Positions 59,691-64,000 of a stretch of 64,000 bases of DNA are shown here, piece after piece. The translations under genes and the position numbers were made by a program. The DNA comes from Plasmopara viticola (taxonomy: Eukaryota; Oomycota; Peronosporomycetes; Peronosporales; Peronosporaceae). The stretch lies in assembly GCA_001695595.3 (NCBI GenBank), contig MBPM02000043.1:248001-312000 (forward strand). The letters are read 5' to 3'. How positions within the stretch are numbered: position 1 is the first letter of the stretch; every line of letters starts with the position of its first letter. The notes under the pieces were generated by a model. The model had not been told where the DNA came from and did no database searches. It saw only the letters and a program-made list of their open reading frames with translations.

Positions 59691-61260
59691 TGCATTCCAC
59701 AATTCCGTTATGATCAGTGATATTAGCAGCTACAACGTACAATTTGGATCCGAGGACCTTCGAAACTAGTTGAACAGCTCTAGTTGACTTTGATCGTTCG
59801 TCGGCGCACAAAGTTTTGCGACAAGCGGGGCTTTTCGAGACTAAAAGTGGCTCTTTATAGATTCTTATCCTAACGTGCACAGACAGCAGCTCACCATAGC
59901 TGGATTCACCATCGAAACTTGTCAAACTCTAAAGACGATGTGTGTCAGCTACAAAATCTTACTTATATCTAGCTAGGGCGCTCGTTCTAGCGCTTCCATA
60001 GATATGAGAGCGAGACATCTGCCAGAATTTAAGATCTTAAGATAAACCAATGTGTGTATGATATGGGTCACGTGCTCATGATAAAGTCAGCTGGCCCGCT
60101 GGGATCACTTCTCGGACAAAAAGTGTCGACCTACATAATTTTGCAAGCGAAAGCCTGGTCGTGGTTCTAATGCTTATCAAAAGCAATGTGTATCGCCTCT
60201 TATATCGTCGCTGATTGCAGTATAAAGACTCACGACGACGTAGCAGGTCTTAATGCAATTGTCATAAGCCCATATACTGAGCCAATAGTTTGTTTCTTGT
60301 CCGCACATACTTCATCCTTGACAAAAGGATAATTATCAGAATTTCTGGCCTCGCACCTATATACTTTAATACCACAATACACCCATTTTAAACAGTCGCA
60401 GTCAGTCACGTGGACAGCGTTGTCATTTTCCTGAGGCTTCTTCGTGGCCCACATTATCGACCAAAGATGTATATCGCCAGGTGAGGGAGAACGATAGGCG
60501 CAGGATCCCCGCCGCGATGATGTGTGATGTTCTTTCAGAGCCTCTCATGCTTGAGCGCAACTGACCTCAGGGAGCTTTTAAGCTTACTACTCACGGCACT
60601 GGCTCAGCCTTAAGTATAGAGACCAATCTCAGTGAAAAAAGGTTAGCTCGAACCTCTACAAGCGACACTTGTAGAGGTCGAGCTAACAATTTCGAGATTT
60701 AGTTGGTCATCATGAGATGATCCAACTGACTGACAGGCTGCTTTGCTGTCTTTTTGATTGGTGTTATGATCAAGCCGGCTTTGTGTACTCATCCTCCTTC
60801 TATTAGACTATACACACCAAGTGTTGGCGGAGAAAATGCAACGACTCACAAACAAAGCAGCGGTTTTATGGCAAAAGCTTATCTCTTTGCACGAAACACA
60901 CCCTGACCTATTGGCATGAATTCCGGTTTTCATTCTGATGTATTTCGAAGGATGCCGGAATAGATATATTCCTAGAACAAATTAGATACTGGTTTCATCC
61001 TCAAACTCACAAGTCTTGACGATAAACTCACAGACAGTGCATAAGGCCTTACCCAAAAGTGTGAGGAATCCAATTTTAATGCTGCCGCCGCTTTGACTTT
61101 AAATGACCAGCATCTTTGTGCCCGACTAAGCTTGCCATCACTAGGCTCACAAGTGCGGATCCCACAAGCTGAGCTCGTCTTAAATTTCAAATCCGTGGCA
61201 ATTGGTGCAGTGTTTACCCTTGAACAAACGTAGCAAGGCTATCTGGTTTATATATAAAAA
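59691..61260 (+). repeat. Blocks b and k, copy D/E
   Basis: Forward match to 23370-24900, including the hairpin at 60642-60687 and the 'gatccccgccgcgatgatgtg' stretch near 60504. No gene is seen. Confidence 0.7.
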
Positions 61261-61657
61261 AGAAGATCCCCCTGTGGGTCGCGACGTCTTGCACAAACAA
61301 CGTGGCCTTACGCCACTAGCATAGCAGCGCTTTCGCGTGCGTGTCCTATGAAGCATCCATGTCTAATGATCTTCCAAATTGCTTGTTCAGGTACAAAAAC
61401 AACAAACTTAGGACAGCGCTAGCTTAGTACTCGAAACTCTTTACGATTCCTATGGCGTAAGTGGTACATGGCAAACAGCAAGCTGAATGCACAGATAGAT
61501 TGGTGAACGTCAACAAAAAGAGTACTATTGTCATGGCACGTATGTAATCGCGATCTAGCCACATTAGAGATGTGCATGAAAGGCTGCTTGTAATTTACAT
61601 GGTATACAATAAAGACGTTTATTAAAATCAAAGATGAAATTAATTTACTTTTGTGCA
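61261..61657 (-). other. 3' flank of secreted-protein gene (block g, copy E)
   Basis: Close match to 24901-25307; no gene. Confidence 0.65.
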
Positions 61658-61924
61658 TCAGCTAAAGCCTGCGGGCAATGAAACACTTAGCTTCATCCTA
61701 TAGCGGACGGAATAAATCGAAACGTAACGAGCATAAAAATCTATTAACCAATCTTCATAAATGTGGTAGCGCACAGCATCTTAACCTTCATTGAGCAGAT
61801 CCACACACCACAACTTACTGATGCATTGGCACAGCTTGGGTCTAGTATGAGCAGTAACACTAATTGCGTTTTCAATCACTTTATCGAAATACAGTCTCAG
61901 TATTTCAGGCATTTGAGATAGTTC
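61658..61924 (-). pseudogene. Secreted WY-like gene, copy E, 3' fragment
   Basis: Only the last 89 or so codons are left, matching the C-terminal end of copy B most closely (KLCQCISKLWCVDLL region). The homology stops abruptly near 61924 ('gatagttcc'), where inverted block d begins. The rest of the gene was lost in this junction. Confidence 0.85.
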
Positions 61925-64000
61925 CAAAAGTCATACATCTCGTGTCTAATCCCTCTTTCCGGTTTGACGGGTCCTTAAATTTCACAGCTAAGTAATTTTC
62001 GCGAAAGAGTACCTTTGGATTCCATTAGGATCTCTGGATCGAAGGCGCAAAGAATGCTATCAAAATATCTGCTCTTAGTCCTCCTCAAAAAGAGGGTAAA
62101 CTATTTCCTTTAGAAGAGGTTCCATCTTCAAAGAGGGCAGCTTAAAATGTCAGTTTTCGCTTGACTAAGGTCTAAACGTCCTTGAAGGCGAAATAGATTT
62201 CGCAGAAAATTAATTGATTGCATTGACCTAGAGCCGTTGTTCGTTCGCAACATGGATATATATGAATTTACGTCGTGGATAGAAATGCGCTAGGTTGGCG
62301 AAGAAAGGCTTAAGATGCCAGCTGTAGATCCCATACAACGTAACTTACGTCCCCAGTTTGTTTTACGCACGGCTCTTTTCAGCAGGATTACGCTCAAACG
62401 AATATGGGATGTACCGATTCTACAAACATTCCATCATCGAGCCATAATTTTGTCATTAAACTCTTCCGTAGCGGGAGCCCAAGTTCCGCCGTCACCTTCT
62501 ACTACCCAAAGACACTGAAATATACGCTACCAGTGTGGGTAAGATAGCTCTACAGGTGTGTAATGAAGTTCATTCAGCTGCAGGTTGCAAATTTGAAAGA
62601 AGAGAGCGAGGATGTAGTACTAATATTATCTCTGGGTGTCACAAACGACCTTGTGAATGACAAAAAGTCCGTATCTAGTTGGATATCTGATAGCTCAGCT
62701 GGTCATTGTGTCACGGTGAGCGCACTCCAACTGAGTCACTAAAAGTTGCTAAACTTTAAAGGTATCGAATCCACTGATTCTGTTTCTAAAAATTAAAAAG
62801 TATCATAGGGGTGATGCTTATACAGCCACATTCGCCAACGATAAACAAAGCATCGGCGTTGCTAAGTGTGACCACGTTGGCTATGCATCTGGAATGTCAG
62901 CGGGGCTCACGTGACCGACGGTGACTGCCCTGAAGAAGCGTACTGTGGTATTGAGATATGTAGGTGCAAGGCCAAAAACTACGATAACACTCGTTTTGTC
63001 AATAATAAAGCATTAGCAGCCAAGAAACAGACTATTGCACTGTATGTGGGTTTATGACAGTTGCATTGGGATCTACGACGTCATCGTGAGTCACACTGAG
63101 CTCTTTATAGTGCAGATAGTGATGATAAATGAGGCAATCCACATTGCTAATAAAAAGCGTTACAACCACAAACAGGCTTTTTCTTCCAAAATGATGTAAG
63201 TGGACAAATTCTTGCCGAGAAGTAATATCCGTGGGCCAGCTGACTAAGGCAAGAACACATAATTCATACCAATCTTAAATTTTCACAACTTTTTTTTCAT
63301 CAAAGGCTTTATAATGCTGGTAGAATATTGCTCAAAGAGCTGTGGAAGTGCTTGAGCGAACACTTCTGCTTGAGATAAGTAAGTATTTGTAGCTGACACA
63401 CACCGTGGGTGCTATTCCTTAGGGTTTGACCGGTCTCGACGGTAAAGTCAGTTGTGGGGAGCTGCGGGTTGTACACGTTAACGTTAGACCTGGTTGTTGC
63501 AACCTTTGTGCGCCGACGAACAATCAAAGCTTTTCAACTAGTTTTTAAAAAACACGGATCCAAATTTTACGTTGTAGCTGCCATTTTCACTGATCAAAAC
63601 GGAATGTGGCTGAAAAGAGCTTTACTGGCAGCACTTAGACATGGACAAGGAGTTCTTGGAGAAAGGCGAGCCTTACGATCTGAGTAGCTCCATGAACAAA
63701 GAGACGCGCGGAATGGCATAATGGGAGAAGTACAATGACACTAAAATTGTGAAGGAAGAAAAATGTATGATTTTTGGCCTTTTTACGCTAGGGCCAATTG
63801 CTTTAGTGAGAGAGTAGATAGTCTTTTTGCTAAAAGTCGCTACTTCAAAGTATATGTTGTCGCCGATGTAGTGCTATAGGCAGAGTGGTCGCAAATTTTC
63901 AATCTGCATTTTGAGCTGAACTTTTATGTATAACTGTAGCGTTCCAGGCTTAGTCTGCGTTCTCGTATGCGCGACATTTCTTCTATACGTCCCTGTCCAG
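61925..64000 (-). repeat. Blocks d, c, b, a inverted, copy E, runs off window
   Basis: Reverse complement of about 2210-4520 and 44780-46830. The window ends in 'cgtccctgtccag', which mirrors 'ctggacagggacg' at 44760. A fresh copy of the whole unit, read on the minus strand, may continue outside the window. No gene is seen. Confidence 0.75.

Overview
The window reads as a gene-poor, repeat-rich stretch of an oomycete nuclear genome, most like a downy mildew or Phytophthora. The evidence is an intron-less gene for a secreted protein with an EER-type acidic motif and recurring W-x2-aromatic (WY/LWY-like) modules, a temptin-like secreted-protein fragment, a Ty1/copia element that may be primed by a half-tRNA, and a Ty3/gypsy element with a C-terminal chromodomain. 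I cannot name the species.

Layout. 1-1530 holds a frameshifted transposase-like pseudogene. From about 2070 on, most of the window outside 28.6-43.5 kb is built from a few sequence blocks, labelled a to k here, copied in both orientations. They surround five copies of one secreted-protein gene. Copy A (11824-13893, minus) is intact at 689 codons. Copy B (25308-27324, minus), copy C (50351-52861, minus, with an inverted piece of its own 5' end inside it) and copy D (54380-56367, plus) are pseudogenes. Copy E (61658-61924, minus) is a 3' fragment. C and D face each other in a head-to-head inverted repeat several kilobases long with a spacer of about 0.8 kb.

Mobile elements. A complete Ty1/copia element (6494-11419) has 232-bp LTRs that look identical, a 5-bp target duplication and an open 1474-codon Gag-Pol frame, so it is a very recent insertion. 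The paralogous block near 49.63 kb keeps the empty site. A decayed Ty3/gypsy element (14261-20600, minus) has lost the catalytic half of reverse transcriptase but keeps an open antisense frame of 146 codons near its 3' LTR. The intact gene lies between the two elements, with about 0.4 kb on each side.

The region 28.6-43.5 kb has no gene I can support. It holds simple repeats, a diverged direct repeat, a 41-bp tandem duplication and a long perfect hairpin. The most interesting content is the expansion and decay of the secreted WY-like family inside a rearranging segmental duplication, with gene-fragment capture (temptin-like) and several fold-back inverted repeats that are absent from sister copies.
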